From: Chthoniobacterales bacterium | GTDB lineage: Bacteria; Verrucomicrobiota; Verrucomicrobiia; Chthoniobacterales; DASVRZ01 | Assembly: GCA_039930045.1 (NCBI GenBank) | Contig: JBDSQB010000014.1 | Span: forward strand, 102,403 to 166,402 | DNA length: 64,000 nt | Direction: 5' to 3' | Shown: positions 18,095 to 27,348 of the stretch, piece after piece | Layout: every line of letters starts with the position of its first letter | How positions within the stretch are numbered: position 1 is the first letter of the stretch | The notes under the pieces: generated by a model | What the model was told of the DNA's origin: nothing | What the model saw: the letters and a program-made list of their open reading frames with translations, nothing else | The model's database searches: none | Made by a program: the position numbers and the translations under genes

Positions 18095-19107
18095 TCATTG
18101 TCACCAAACCCGGCGCCACGAACGCCGAGATCGAACACATCGTCGAACGCATTCACGATTGGGGCCTGAAAACCGAGGTCAGCCATGGAGCTCAGCGCGT
18201 GGTCATCGGTGTTATCGGCGCGGAAGACATCATCCGCGAGAAACCGATTGCCGCGATTCCCGGAGTGGAATCCGTCACGCCCGTGCTCAAGCCCTACAAG
18301 CTGGTCGCCCGTGAATTCCGTGGAACTCCGTCGAAAATTTCCATCGGCAAAGTTGTCATCGGCGGCCCGGAGATCGTCATCATGTCGGGTCCCTGCTCGG
18401 TCGAAAGCAAAAGCCAGATCACCGAAATCGCCCAGATCGTGAAGAATGCCGGAGCCACGGTTCTGCGCGGCGGTGCTTTCAAACCACGAACTTCGCCTTA
18501 CAGTTTCCAAGGGCTCGGAATCGAGGGATTGAAGCTCCTCGCCGAAGCGCGCGAGTCGTCCGGTTTGCCTGTGATCACCGAAATCATGGACACGAAGGAC
18601 CTCGAAGCGGTGGAGCAATATGCCGATTGTTTACAGGTCGGCGCGCGCAACATGCAGAACTTTTCCCTGCTCAAGGAAGTCGGTCGCAGCAAACTGCCCG
18701 TTATGCTGAAGCGCGGCATGAGCGCCACCATCAAGGACCTCCTCATGTCCGCCGAATACATCCTCAGCGAGGGAAATTTTAACGTCATCCTTTGCGAACG
18801 CGGCATCCGCACCTTTGAGACCATGACGCGAAACACATTGGACTTAAATGCTGTTCCGGTGCTCAAAGCCGAGACGCATCTGCCGGTCGTTGTCGATCCG
18901 ACGCACGGCGTGGGCGTTCGCGAATACGTCCCGGCGATGGCTCTCGCTGCCGTGGCTGCAGGCGCGGATGGCCTCATGCTCGAAGTTCACAACGACCCGG
19001 AACACGCCAAAAGCGACGGCGAGCAAGCCCTCCTCGGTCACGAATTTGCCGAACTCGTCATGCAGATCCGCAAAGTCGCAGAGGCGGTTGGCCGCAGCGT
19101 TGCTTAG
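18091..19107 (+). CDS. aroF: 3-deoxy-7-phosphoheptulonate (DAHP) synthase, Thermotoga/Bacillus-like type
   Basis: First step of the shikimate pathway, joining phosphoenolpyruvate and erythrose 4-phosphate. The 338-residue product has an N-terminal ferredoxin-like regulatory domain (about 1-70; [20 protein letters not shown]), found in feedback-inhibited DAHP synthases, then the barrel with [58 protein letters not shown] and [20 protein letters not shown]. The start at 18091 overlaps the rnd stop (ATGA); the frame is open upstream but inside rnd. Feedback control by aromatic amino acids is inferred from the extra domain. Confidence 0.94.
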   Translation: MIIVTKPGATNAEIEHIVERIHDWGLKTEVSHGAQRVVIGVIGAEDIIREKPIAAIPGVESVTPVLKPYKLVAREFRGTPSKISIGKVVIGGPEIVIMSGPCSVESKSQITEIAQIVKNAGATVLRGGAFKPRTSPYSFQGLGIEGLKLLAEARESSGLPVITEIMDTKDLEAVEQYADCLQVGARNMQNFSLLKEVGRSKLPVMLKRGMSATIKDLLMSAEYILSEGNFNVILCERGIRTFETMTRNTLDLNAVPVLKAETHLPVVVDPTHGVGVREYVPAMALAAVAAGADGLMLEVHNDPEHAKSDGEQALLGHEFAELVMQIRKVAEAVGRSVA

Positions 19108-19781
19108 CCGTTCCACCAGCCAGAGAGCCGTGCGCCGGGCTTCGTGGGAACGGACAGTCCAGTTTGATCGTAATGCGACGTGTCGTTAAACAACATCAGA
19201 CGCGCCCGCGTCGGGTCCTTGAAATCGATCACGTTCAACGCAGCGGGACTTTGATCCAAATTGTCGCGATAACGCCGCGGGTCGAAGCCCAAAAGTGAGC
19301 TGAGTAAAAGTCGGATCGTTGCTTTGTGCGACACGACGAGGACATTTTCTCCCGGATGCGAGCGGACGATTTCGATCAACTCCGGCAGGGCGCGCGCGGT
19401 CACTTGCAATCCGCTTTCGCCGCCAATCGGGGCGAACGTGTAAGGATCGCGGTCCCAGTTTTCCAGCTCCTCGGGAAATTTTGCGGCGACTTGCATTCGA
19501 GTCTGCTGCTCCCAGCGTCCATGGGAAATTTCCTTCAACGCCTCGCGCGCATTCACCGACAACCCGTGCGATTCCACGACGATGGACGCCGTCTCCATCG
19601 TGCGGCCCATGGGCGACGCGTAAACGGCGGCGAGCTTGTCATCCGCCAGCCGCCGCGCCAGACCGCGCGCCTGCTCTCGGCCCTCGTCGGAAAGCGGCAC
19701 ATCGGTTGCGCCTGCGAAACGATCTTCCGCTGTGAGAACGGTCGCTCCGTGGCGAACCAGAAAAATGCGAGTGCATGACAT
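19104..19781 (-). CDS. Histidine phosphatase (phosphoglycerate-mutase-like) family protein
   Basis: Cytoplasmic phosphatase or mutase of 225 residues. The catalytic phosphohistidine is His11 in FLVRHGAT, with Arg10 beside it; the second site His is His152 in VVSHKATIR, and an acidic residue in [11 protein letters not shown] (Glu84) can act as proton donor. The substrate is not determined; alpha-ribazole phosphatase-like and broad-specificity phosphatases share these motifs. The ATG at 19781 ([12 protein letters not shown]) is preferred over one five codons upstream. It ends in a 4-nt tail-to-tail overlap with aroF. Confidence 0.88.
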   Translation of the reverse strand: MSCTRIFLVRHGATVLTAEDRFAGATDVPLSDEGREQARGLARRLADDKLAAVYASPMGRTMETASIVVESHGLSVNAREALKEISHGRWEQQTRMQVAAKFPEELENWDRDPYTFAPIGGESGLQVTARALPELIEIVRSHPGENVLVVSHKATIRLLLSSLLGFDPRRYRDNLDQSPAALNVIDFKDPTRARLMLFNDTSHYDQTGLSVPTKPGARLSGWWNG

Positions 19782-19883
19782 GCCGAATCTTTTCACAGCC
19801 GCCGACTTTTTCGCAATAATCTTTAGCGGAAAAGAGGCGGGCCTGATACGGTCCTAACTCCAACCAAAACCGCATCTATTTCC

Positions 19884-20912
19884 ATGGCCAAATCCGACGA
19901 ATCTCCGACTGACAAAGCAACCATTGCCCGCAACAAAAACCTCGATCTCGCCATTCAGCAGATCGCCAAAGATTACGGTGAAGGCGCCATCATCCGCCTC
20001 GGCGACAAAGCCATCACCGACATCGAAGTCATTCCCACGGGCAACATCCTCATCGACCGCGCGCTCGGCACTGGCGGCTTTCCGAAGGGACGCATCGTGG
20101 AGGTTTATGGCCCCGAATCCTCAGGAAAAACCACGCTGACTTTGACTGTCATCGCGCAGGCCCAGAAACGCGGCGGACTCGCCGGGTTCATCGACGTCGA
20201 GCACGCGCTCGACGCGCAATACGCTCGTAAGCTGGGCGTGAATCTTGACGAATTGCTCGTTTCCCAGCCCAGCTCGGGCGAGGAAGCCCTGCGGATTTGC
20301 GAGACGCTCGTTCGCTCAAACGCGCTAGACGTCATCGTACTCGACTCCGTTGCCGCGCTCGTCACCAAGCAGGAGCTCGAGGGCGAGATCGGCGATTCCA
20401 CCGTCGGCGCCCAGGCCCGTCTGATGAGCGCCGCGTTGCGCAAACTCACCGCTCTGATTTCCAAGGCCAACACGGTCGTCATTTTCACCAACCAGATCCG
20501 CGAAAAAATCGGCGTCATGTTTGGCAATCCCGAGACCACGCCCGGCGGCAAGGCGCTCAAATTTTACGCCAGCGTCCGCGTGGACATTCGCCGCATCGGC
20601 GCGATCAAATCGAGCGACGGCACCGTCACCGGCAACCGCACCAAGGTGAAAATCGTCAAAAACAAAGTCGCGCCGCCCTTCACCGAGGCTGAATTCGACA
20701 TCATGTATAACGAAGGCATCTCCGGCACCGGCTCGCTCCTCGACCTCGCCTTGGAGAAAGGCATCGTCGAAAAACGCGGCAGTTGGATGAGCTACAGAGG
20801 CAACCAACTCGCCCAAGGCCGCGACGCTGCGAAAGAGATTTTGAAGCACGACCAGGCGCTCTACGACGAGATCGAGACACTGGTCAAAGCCAAGCTCGAA
20901 GAGGAAAAATAG
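19884..20912 (+). CDS. recA: Recombinase RecA
   Basis: DNA strand-exchange ATPase of homologous recombination and SOS induction. The 342-residue product has the expected length, the Walker [10 protein letters not shown] (76-84), the [11 protein letters not shown]alker B strand, the loop 1/loop 2 DNA-binding regions (MGQAR-like [12 protein letters not shown] and [22 protein letters not shown]) and the C-terminal domain ending in an acidic tail. The 102-bp gap upstream (19782-19883) must hold the promoter; I see no recognisable LexA box there. The porin gene starts 10 bases downstream, an unusual neighbour that could be read through. Confidence 0.97.
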   Translation: MAKSDESPTDKATIARNKNLDLAIQQIAKDYGEGAIIRLGDKAITDIEVIPTGNILIDRALGTGGFPKGRIVEVYGPESSGKTTLTLTVIAQAQKRGGLAGFIDVEHALDAQYARKLGVNLDELLVSQPSSGEEALRICETLVRSNALDVIVLDSVAALVTKQELEGEIGDSTVGAQARLMSAALRKLTALISKANTVVIFTNQIREKIGVMFGNPETTPGGKALKFYASVRVDIRRIGAIKSSDGTVTGNRTKVKIVKNKVAPPFTEAEFDIMYNEGISGTGSLLDLALEKGIVEKRGSWMSYRGNQLAQGRDAAKEILKHDQALYDEIETLVKAKLEEEK

Positions 20913-20922
20913 CCGCCACACC

Positions 20923-22197
20923 ATGCGTTGGAAGTCGCTTGGTATTCGGCTCGCACTAGCGCTCCTGCTTTTTCGCGTCAGCGCGGTTGCTGAGCAAAAA
21001 CCGCTCTTCGACAGTACCGCGCTCTCTGGCGAATGGGGCGGAATCCGTTCTCCCGGCAGCGGGATCACGATCGAACTCGGCTACACCCAGGAATATCTCG
21101 GCGTCGTCTCCGGCGGCATCCGGCGCACGGGCGAATACGACGCGCTGGCATCGCTCGACCTGGAGTTTGATCTGGAAAAACTTGCCGGCTGGACGGGAGC
21201 CAGTCTGCACGCGACAGGTTTTTCCATCGTCGGCTCCAGCCTTTCCGCCGAGGCGATTGGCGACGACAGCAACGTCAGCAACATCAACGCGCGCAACAGC
21301 GTTCGACTCTTCGAGCTGTTTCTCGAACAGAACTTGTTCGCAGGCCGCGCGTCGATCCGGGCTGGTCAACTGGCGGTCGATTCGGAGTTTTTCGGGAGCG
21401 AAATTGGCGACATCCCCGGCGGCGGCCTCTTCATCAACAGCGACTTCGGAGTGCCGCCCATCGCCTCGTTTAACGCACCGCTGCCCATTTATTATATCGC
21501 CGCGCCCGGCCTGCGATTTCGGGTGAAACCGACTGAGTCGACTTCCATTCAAATCGGAGTTTACGACGGCAACCCCGCTCCCGACGCGCTCGGCGAGCCG
21601 GGGCCGGGATTCATCGCGGGCCGCCAGCTCAACGACCATGGGACCGACTTCCATCTCGCAGCCTCCGAGGGCGCGCTGTTCATCGGCGAGGCCAGCGTGG
21701 TGGGTAAAAACGGCAGCTACAAGCTCGGCGGCTACCTCCATTCCGCCGAGTTCACCCGCTGGTCCGATGACGGCGCGATTTCTGGTTTGTGGGCGGTGTA
21801 TGCGATTGGCGCGCAGCAAATCTGGAGCGAAAACGCCACCGACACGCAAGGGCTTTACGTGTTTGCCCGGGCTGGTTTTGCCCCGCCGGACCGGGCTAGA
21901 ATCGACTGGAGCTCCGATGTCGGCGTGAATTATGTCGGACTCGTCCCTGGTCGCGCCGCAGACATCTGCGGCCTCGGTTTCAGCCACAAACATTACAGCC
22001 GCGACCTCAGCGACGCCCTCGAGCGGACGGGCGAAAACGGAGTCGAGTCCGAGTCGATTCTGGAGCTGACGTATCAGGTAAAACTCGCGCCGTGCCTGAC
22101 GGTGCAGCCCGATTTCCAATACGTCTTCCAGCCCGGCGGCCATGCCGGAGCGTCGAATGCCGCCGTGCTCGGCCTGCGCGTGAGCACGCTTTTCTAA
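20923..22197 (+). CDS. OprB-family carbohydrate-selective porin
   Basis: Outer-membrane beta-barrel of 424 residues. A signal peptide ends near AVAEQ (about residue 23); the mature start LSGEWGGIRSPGSGITIELGY is the hallmark of OprB proteins (W-G-G-x-R followed by G-I). Further family features are FDLEKLAGWTGASLHA, LFLEQNLFAGRASIRAGQL, the F-INSDFG segment and a C-terminus ending in Phe (VLGLRVSTLF), as needed for barrel assembly. Pseudomonas OprB passes glucose and related sugars; the sugar here is unknown. It follows recA by 10 bases, with no sugar-use genes beside it. Confidence 0.88.
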   Translation: MRWKSLGIRLALALLLFRVSAVAEQKPLFDSTALSGEWGGIRSPGSGITIELGYTQEYLGVVSGGIRRTGEYDALASLDLEFDLEKLAGWTGASLHATGFSIVGSSLSAEAIGDDSNVSNINARNSVRLFELFLEQNLFAGRASIRAGQLAVDSEFFGSEIGDIPGGGLFINSDFGVPPIASFNAPLPIYYIAAPGLRFRVKPTESTSIQIGVYDGNPAPDALGEPGPGFIAGRQLNDHGTDFHLAASEGALFIGEASVVGKNGSYKLGGYLHSAEFTRWSDDGAISGLWAVYAIGAQQIWSENATDTQGLYVFARAGFAPPDRARIDWSSDVGVNYVGLVPGRAADICGLGFSHKHYSRDLSDALERTGENGVESESILELTYQVKLAPCLTVQPDFQYVFQPGGHAGASNAAVLGLRVSTLF

Positions 22198-22256
22198 GCC
22201 CGAACAAAATGCGGACGGCCAGCGAGGAAAAAGCGTTGATGGGAGAGAACACGCGC

Positions 22257-22649
22257 ATGAGCCAGGTCCATAAATTCCCCGTGACGGACGCGAAAGTCGC
22301 CGATCTCTACCGGCGCATGGATGCCATGGGGTTGCGCGAGGCGGATTTGACCGAGACCTATTTCAAGACGGTGAAAAGTGGCGGCAAAGCGGGTCTGATC
22401 GGAGTCATGATTTACCATGCGCTGAGTGGACTGCGAGTGCGCTGCAACCGCGAGCGCAGCCAGGGGATCAATCGTTTCCTGGCGCGCCGGACGCTGGTGG
22501 AATTGCTGGAAAAGAAAGCCCGCCGGACGGCTGCGATTCCACTGAAAGTCGAATCCAACCCGACTCCAGCCCAGCCGCCACAAGTTATGCTACTGCCGTT
22601 ACCGCCGACGCATTGGGGATTGGATTCGCCCATCGAGCAGGAGCAATAG
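22257..22649 (+). CDS. Peptide chain release factor-like protein, GGQ motif degenerate
   Basis: A 130-residue protein resembling the catalytic RF-1 domain (PF00472) of release factors and ribosome-rescue proteins such as ArfB. Conserved text includes MDAMGLREADLTETYF, the H-x-x-S-G-L-x-V-x-C strand (54-63) and RERSQGINRFLARRTL (66-80), the part normally written RSQ..NR..A. Where a catalytic GGQ should stand it has GGK (residues 42-44), and the following NK-containing turn is shortened by about three residues. A Pro-rich tail of ~35 residues closes it. The start is the ATG at 22257, 10 bases after GGGAGAG; in-frame ATGs at 22209 and 22239 are alternatives. Peptidyl-tRNA hydrolysis is doubtful. 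Confidence 0.72.
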   Translation: MSQVHKFPVTDAKVADLYRRMDAMGLREADLTETYFKTVKSGGKAGLIGVMIYHALSGLRVRCNRERSQGINRFLARRTLVELLEKKARRTAAIPLKVESNPTPAQPPQVMLLPLPPTHWGLDSPIEQEQ

Positions 22650-22695
22650 CTTGCTTGCCGCGAGGTCCATTCCCAGCTAGTTTGCGCGTCCCGCA

Positions 22696-24075
22696 ATGGC
22701 AAAAATTTTCCTGAAAACCTACGGCTGCCAGATGAATGAGCGCGACTCTGAACAGGTCGCCCAGATGCTCGTGGCGCGGGGTCATGCGATGACGAAAGCC
22801 GAGTTCGAGGCCGATGTGGTGCTGCTGAACACGTGCAGCGTGCGCGACATGGCGGAGCAAAAAGCCATCGGGAAAATGGGGATGCTGCGCGGGTTGAGCG
22901 CCGAAAAACCGGTGGTTTATGGCCTGCTCGGCTGCATGGCGCAGAGCCGGGGAGGGGATCTTTTCCGCGATTTGCCGCACCTCGATCTCGTCGTCGGGAC
23001 GCAGAAATTTCACACCGTGGCCGATCATGTGGAGACGTTGCTGGAGAAAAAACGCAGTGCGCTCCATCGCCATGAAACTCGACTCATGGACGATCCGCGT
23101 TTCACGATTGTCGATGTGGAGGAAGAGGCGGATTCGCAAAGCACGATCCGCGATCACATTTTGAAAGACGGCCAGGCGACGGCGTTTGTTTCGATCATGC
23201 AGGGATGCAACATGCACTGCACGTTTTGCATCGTCCCGGCAACGCGCGGGGCGGAACGCAGCCGGACCATCGCCGACATTGTACTGGAAGTCCGCTCACT
23301 GGTGGCGCGCGGCGTGAAGGAAGTGACCCTGCTCGGCCAGATCGTGAATCTTTTTGGGCGTCACGAGTTTCCCAAAGTGGACGGGAAAAGCCCGTTCGTG
23401 CAACTGCTCGAGGCCGTCCACGAGGTCGATGGTCTGGAGCGGATTCGGTTCACCTCGCCGCATCCGATTGGCTACAAAGACGACCTCATCAACGCCTTTA
23501 CCTACCTGCCGAAGCTGGTCGAACACGTGCATTTGCCGCTGCAATCCGGGTCAGATCGCATTCTCAAGGCGATGCATCGCACTTACACCGGCGAGAAATT
23601 TTTCGCGCTGACGGAGAAGATTCGCGCTGCGCGTCCCGACATCGCGATTACGACCGACATCATCGTCGGCTTCCCTGGCGAGACGGACGAAGATTACGCC
23701 GCGACTCGCGATCTGGTGAACCGGGTGCAGTTCGACAACGCCTTTGTCTTTCGCTATTCGCAGCGCAAGGACACGCCCGCTGCCGAGCTGCCGGGGCAGA
23801 TTTCCGAGGAAATCAAGGAAGCGCGGAACCAGGATTTGCTCGAATCGGTGAACGCCATCGCCCGGCGCAAGACCGATGAATTGGTGGGAACTCGTGTGCA
23901 AATTCTCTGCGAAGGCGCCAGCAAGAATAATCCCGACCGGCTCTCCGGCCGCACGCGCACCAACAAAATCGTCGTCTTTGAGGGCGCCCCGCGTCACGTC
24001 GGCCAGCTCTTTGATGTGGACATCACCCGCTCCACCGGCTTCACCCTTTATGGCGATCCCGCCATTCATCTCTAA
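22696..24075 (+). CDS. miaB: tRNA-2-methylthio-N6-dimethylallyladenosine synthase MiaB
   Basis: Radical-SAM methylthiotransferase that modifies A37 of tRNAs reading UNN codons. The 459-residue product has an N-terminal UPF0004 domain (TYGCQMNERDSEQ, first cluster cysteines at Cys11, Cys47 in LLNTCSVRD and Cys81 in LLGCMAQ), the radical-SAM cluster CNMHCTFC (Cys171, 175, 178), LPLQSGSDRILKAMHRTYT, and a C-terminal TRAM domain. The usual GQNVNSY stretch reads GQIVNLF here. Length and domain order are normal. It lies 46 bp after the release-factor-like gene, both being translation-related. Confidence 0.95.
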   Translation: MAKIFLKTYGCQMNERDSEQVAQMLVARGHAMTKAEFEADVVLLNTCSVRDMAEQKAIGKMGMLRGLSAEKPVVYGLLGCMAQSRGGDLFRDLPHLDLVVGTQKFHTVADHVETLLEKKRSALHRHETRLMDDPRFTIVDVEEEADSQSTIRDHILKDGQATAFVSIMQGCNMHCTFCIVPATRGAERSRTIADIVLEVRSLVARGVKEVTLLGQIVNLFGRHEFPKVDGKSPFVQLLEAVHEVDGLERIRFTSPHPIGYKDDLINAFTYLPKLVEHVHLPLQSGSDRILKAMHRTYTGEKFFALTEKIRAARPDIAITTDIIVGFPGETDEDYAATRDLVNRVQFDNAFVFRYSQRKDTPAAELPGQISEEIKEARNQDLLESVNAIARRKTDELVGTRVQILCEGASKNNPDRLSGRTRTNKIVVFEGAPRHVGQLFDVDITRSTGFTLYGDPAIHL

Positions 24076-24083
24076 CTCCGCTC

Positions 24084-24638
24084 ATGCTTTATCATCCCAG
24101 TTTGTTCCTCACCCAGCTTGTTGTCGGCCTAGGGCTTCTCATTGCGCACGCCTGGGCGCTGGCGCAGGGCCGGTCGCTCGTGACTCCGCTGAAAAAATTC
24201 CCTCGCTCGAGAGCGTGGGGCTTCATTTTGCTCACGGTCGCCGCCGTCTGGTCGCTCTGGTTGATGATCACGATGGATCTCGGCGAATTCACCAGCAAAC
24301 GTCCGATCCTCATCGCCATCGTGCCGGTGGCGTATCTGCTGACGCTCTTTTTCGTGGAGGAATTTCTCGCCGTGCGTGCGCTGGGAATGGTTAGCCTGCT
24401 CGTCTCCTGCATCGTGCTCGACGCGGCCTATTTGCACGCCGATCCGCTGCGCCTCCCGCTGGTGGTGCTGGCCTACGTCTGGATCGTTTCCGCGCTTTTC
24501 ATGGTCGGCAAACCGTATCTGCTGCGCGACGCCATTAACTGGGTGACGGAAAAAACGAGCCGACTCCGACTGGCCTCTGTTGCCGGAATTGTCTTCGGCG
24601 TCCTCCTGATCGGGATCGCACTTGCTCGTTTTCGCTAG
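24084..24638 (+). CDS. Hypothetical multi-pass membrane protein
   Basis: I do not recognise the family. The 184-residue product has about six hydrophobic segments (near residues 7-27, 45-63, 74-92, 94-114, 122-142 and 162-180), short polar loops and a C-terminal ARFR. No catalytic or binding motif is visible. It starts 8 bases after miaB and is likely co-transcribed with it. Composition and codon use look like those of its neighbours, so a real gene is likely. Confidence 0.75.
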   Translation: MLYHPSLFLTQLVVGLGLLIAHAWALAQGRSLVTPLKKFPRSRAWGFILLTVAAVWSLWLMITMDLGEFTSKRPILIAIVPVAYLLTLFFVEEFLAVRALGMVSLLVSCIVLDAAYLHADPLRLPLVVLAYVWIVSALFMVGKPYLLRDAINWVTEKTSRLRLASVAGIVFGVLLIGIALARFR

Positions 24639-24667
24639 CGGATCGCGGGCCAATCTTCCTGACTCTG

Positions 24668-25033
24668 ATGAATCTGGAAGCCTTCCGCAGCCATTGCCTG
24701 TCACTGCCGGGCGCGGAGGAGACGATGCCCTTTGGCCCCGAGGTCGTGGTGTATAAAGTGGGCGCGAAAATGTTCGCGCTCTCCTCATTTCTGGAGATTC
24801 CCGACCGGCCCGAGTCGTTCCACGTAAATCTGAAATGCGACCCCGAGCGCGCTGTGGAATTGCGCGACCGTTATGAGGACATTACGCCCGGCTACCACAT
24901 GAACAAGCGCCACTGGAACACGCTCGATCTCGCCGGCCATTTGTCCCCGACATTCGTCCGCGAGCTGATCGACCACTCCTATCAACTTGTCGTCGCTTCG
25001 CTGCCGCGAAAGGCGCGGGCGGAGTTGCAGTAA
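24668..25033 (+). CDS. MmcQ/YjbR-family protein
   Basis: A 121-residue cytoplasmic protein of the MmcQ/YjbR fold, described as DNA-binding-like (CyaY-like alpha/beta) but without firm function. Visible family text: CLSLPGAEETMPFGPEVVVYKVGAKMFAL, VNLKCDPERAVELRDRYEDITPGYHMNKRHWNTL and a C-terminal ELIDHSYQLV. Length is normal. It ends 4 bases before the convergent YebC-family gene. Confidence 0.88.
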   Translation: MNLEAFRSHCLSLPGAEETMPFGPEVVVYKVGAKMFALSSFLEIPDRPESFHVNLKCDPERAVELRDRYEDITPGYHMNKRHWNTLDLAGHLSPTFVRELIDHSYQLVVASLPRKARAELQ

Positions 25034-25037
25034 AGTT

Positions 25038-25769
25038 CTACCGAATCGCGGCCCAGACGCGGTGGACGTCGTCGTGGTCGTCGAGCGCGTGGAGAAATTC
25101 GCCAACATCTTCCTTTTGCTCGTCGGTGAGCGTGGGAAATTGCTTCGCTGTGTAGCCGACTTCGCTCGTGACCACGGTCCAGCCGTTGTCTTTCAGCCAT
25201 TTCGTAACGGCGGCTGTCTCGGTGCGATCGGAAATGAATCGAGATCCAGTCGTATCTGCTGGGATGTCGTCATTCTGCTCATGCGAAAGCGGCTCAAAAT
25301 CGTTGGCGCCCGCCTCGATGGCGGCAGCTTCGAGGTCCACATCGGAGTTGGATTGGTAGGCCTCGACGAGGCCGACGTGATCGAAAAGAAATTTATTGCT
25401 GCCCGGCACGCCGAGCTGGCCGCGTTTGAAGAGCAGGCGAACTTCGGGCGCGGTGCGGTTGCTGTTGTCGGTCATGACTTCGACAATCACCGGCACTTTG
25501 TGCGGCGCATAACCTTCAAAAGCGATGTGATCGAGCGTGAGTTTTTCGCCGCCGATGCCTGCGCCTTTTTTGATCGCGCGCTCAATGACGTCGCGCATGA
25601 CAGATGCCCGGCGGGCTTTTTCCACGGCGGTGAAGAGACGCGCGTTTCCATCGGGATCCGGCCCGCCGAGCTTGGCGGCGACCATGATTTCCTTAACCAG
25701 TTTCCCGACAACCTGACCCTTCTTCTGGTTGACGACTTCACGTTTTGCTTGCAGCCATTGGCGACCCAT
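25038..25769 (-). CDS. YebC/TACO1-family protein
   Basis: A 243-residue YebC-family protein. The family was annotated as a transcriptional regulator, and more recent work ties members to translation of proline-rich or otherwise difficult sequences. The N-terminus MGRQW resembles the YeeN branch (MGRKW) rather than the MAGHSKW branch. AAKLGGPDPDGNARLFTAVEKARRA, IERAIKKGAG, FEGYAPHKVPVIVEVMTDNSNRT and the C-terminal ALDDHDDVHRVWAAI are typical. All three domains are present. Transcription converges with the MmcQ/YjbR-like gene and diverges from the gene at 25855, leaving 85 bp for both promoters. Confidence 0.92.
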   Translation of the reverse strand: MGRQWLQAKREVVNQKKGQVVGKLVKEIMVAAKLGGPDPDGNARLFTAVEKARRASVMRDVIERAIKKGAGIGGEKLTLDHIAFEGYAPHKVPVIVEVMTDNSNRTAPEVRLLFKRGQLGVPGSNKFLFDHVGLVEAYQSNSDVDLEAAAIEAGANDFEPLSHEQNDDIPADTTGSRFISDRTETAAVTKWLKDNGWTVVTSEVGYTAKQFPTLTDEQKEDVGEFLHALDDHDDVHRVWAAIR

Positions 25770-25854
25770 AGTCTGGCCATTTGTATCGGTTTCTCGTTTT
25801 GTCGCAACGCCTTTCTCCCTTGGCGGGCGTTTTCATTTCGCTTTAACTCGGCTC

Positions 25855-26544
25855 ATGTCCTCCTACTCGATCTATTTCGCGGGCGAGCTTTTCAGCGCCA
25901 AACACCTCTACGGAAATGTCCTCCTCGCCGAGGCGATCTACGAGATTTCCGCAGGGAAATTTGTCTCCGTCGTGCCGCAAAATCTCGAGCAGCGCGAGAC
26001 GACCGCGCACTCGATCCGCGATCAGGACATTCGCACCTGCCTGAGCTGCGACGTGGGGCTGTTTCACTACGACGGACCCGAACTCGACTCGGGGACGGTG
26101 GTGGAGTTTCTCTTCGCGAAGTTTGCTGATATTCCGTCGGTGTTGCTGCGCACCGATTTTCGCAAAGGCGGCGATCAAAGTGGAAACCAAGGCGGCGACC
26201 CGTGGAATCTGATGACGAGTTTCTTTCCGAGAACGGAGGTCATCACGCTCGATGCGATGTCCATTTACAAGGAGGCGTTTGCCGAAAACCAAGCCTCGGC
26301 GCATGAGTTGCTCGAGAGCAAGGCCGGCACATCGGCCTGCGACGCGATGACTCGCGTGATCGCCCAGCGCGTGATTCCGGCGCTGGAGCGGGTGATCGCG
26401 ATGCCTCCGATTCTGGCGAAGGAAAAGGCGGCGGCAGTTTACGAATGGCTCGCGGTGATGCCCGGGTTTCAGTCTGATCCGCAGGCGAATGCGAAGTTTG
26501 TCATGGAGCAGTTGCAGAACAAACTGGGCCGCGAGCTGCTCTAG
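25855..26544 (+). CDS. Nucleoside 2-deoxyribosyltransferase-like protein
   Basis: A 229-residue protein whose first half has the nucleoside 2-deoxyribosyltransferase-like fold: IYFAGELFSAKHLYGN at the N-terminus, a conserved DQDIRTCLSCDVGLFHYDG, and LDSGTVVEFLFAK, where the Glu of TVVEF is in the place of the family's catalytic Glu. The C-terminal ~80 residues are helical and not recognised. A nucleoside-transfer or N-glycosidase activity is possible but unproven. The start MSSYSIYF at 25855 is chosen over in-frame codons upstream that would run into the divergent YebC gene. Confidence 0.72.
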   Translation: MSSYSIYFAGELFSAKHLYGNVLLAEAIYEISAGKFVSVVPQNLEQRETTAHSIRDQDIRTCLSCDVGLFHYDGPELDSGTVVEFLFAKFADIPSVLLRTDFRKGGDQSGNQGGDPWNLMTSFFPRTEVITLDAMSIYKEAFAENQASAHELLESKAGTSACDAMTRVIAQRVIPALERVIAMPPILAKEKAAAVYEWLAVMPGFQSDPQANAKFVMEQLQNKLGRELL

Positions 26545-26740
26545 AAAACGCTGATCCGAGTCAGGCTCGAATCATTTTCTGAACATCTCGCGAGCGCCCC
26601 TGTCTGAGATTGCGGTGAACTTTTCCGCCCGCTCACGCACTTTCAGAAACGCCTAAATTCTTGTGACTGCCTCTGTATTCTCTGGAAATATCTCGCTCGT
26701 CCGGCCAATCTCCGCTCCTGTTCCTGAACGAACGGAACGC

Positions 26741-27337
26741 ATGGACCCGACCCCAACTCCCACCCTGACAGAGGACGCGCAGCTCGTCGCCCGCACCCAG
26801 GCCGGGGACGCGACGGCTTTCGACGATTTGGTCCGAAAATACACCCAGCGCCTCTACGGGTTGGTCTATAACATGACCTCCAATCACGAGGACACGAACG
26901 ATCTCTTACAGGATATTTTTGCCAAGGCATACCGCGCCATCGGCGGTTTTCAGGGCAAATCGAGCTTCTACACCTGGGTGCATTCCATCGGGGTGAACAT
27001 GACGATTAATTTCCTGAAAAAGCGCGGTCGCCGGTTCCACATGAGCCTCGACGACATCGATTCGGGCATCCAGAACGACAAGGAATTTCTCGAACTCACG
27101 GCGAGTTCCAACCCCGTGCGCGACAACGACTTAATGGAGCTCCAGCAAAGATTGAACATGGCCATGCAGAAGCTGTCGAATGAACACAGAGCTGTCGTGA
27201 CCATGTTCGATATTCAGGGAATGCCCCATGCTGAGATCAGCAAGATTCTGAATGTCTCCGAGGGCACGGTCCGCTCCCGGCTTTTCTACGCGCATCGCCA
27301 GTTGCAAAACTATCTCGAGGAATTCCGCAAAAACTAA
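26741..27337 (+). CDS. ECF-type RNA polymerase sigma factor
   Basis: A 198-residue group 4 sigma factor. Region 2 (about residues 18-90) has DLVRKYTQRLYGLVYNMTSNHEDTND and LLQDIFAKAYRAI, with SFYTWVHSIGVNMTINFLKKR as region 2.3-2.4. Region 4 (about 133-190) has LSNEHRAVVTMFDIQGMPHAEI and ISKILNVSEGTVRSRLFYAHRQL as a helix-turn-helix. The ATG at 26741 (MDPTPTP) is preferred; a GTG at 26663 would add 26 residues unlike the family. The 196-bp upstream gap has no convincing autoregulatory promoter. Two genes for a small membrane protein and an HtrA-like protein follow, suggesting an envelope-responsive regulon. Confidence 0.92.
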   Translation: MDPTPTPTLTEDAQLVARTQAGDATAFDDLVRKYTQRLYGLVYNMTSNHEDTNDLLQDIFAKAYRAIGGFQGKSSFYTWVHSIGVNMTINFLKKRGRRFHMSLDDIDSGIQNDKEFLELTASSNPVRDNDLMELQQRLNMAMQKLSNEHRAVVTMFDIQGMPHAEISKILNVSEGTVRSRLFYAHRQLQNYLEEFRKN

Positions 27338-27348
27338 CTTTCAAAATT

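Noticed and set aside
20923..22197. Possible OprD or phosphate porin instead of OprB
   Set aside because: The WGGIR-type start of the mature protein and the barrel text fit OprB better.
26545..26740. TGAACTT and TCAGA upstream of the ECF sigma gene as an autoregulatory promoter
   Set aside because: The two elements are 20 bp apart; sigma-E type promoters have 16-17 bp. No better pair was found, so it is not listed.
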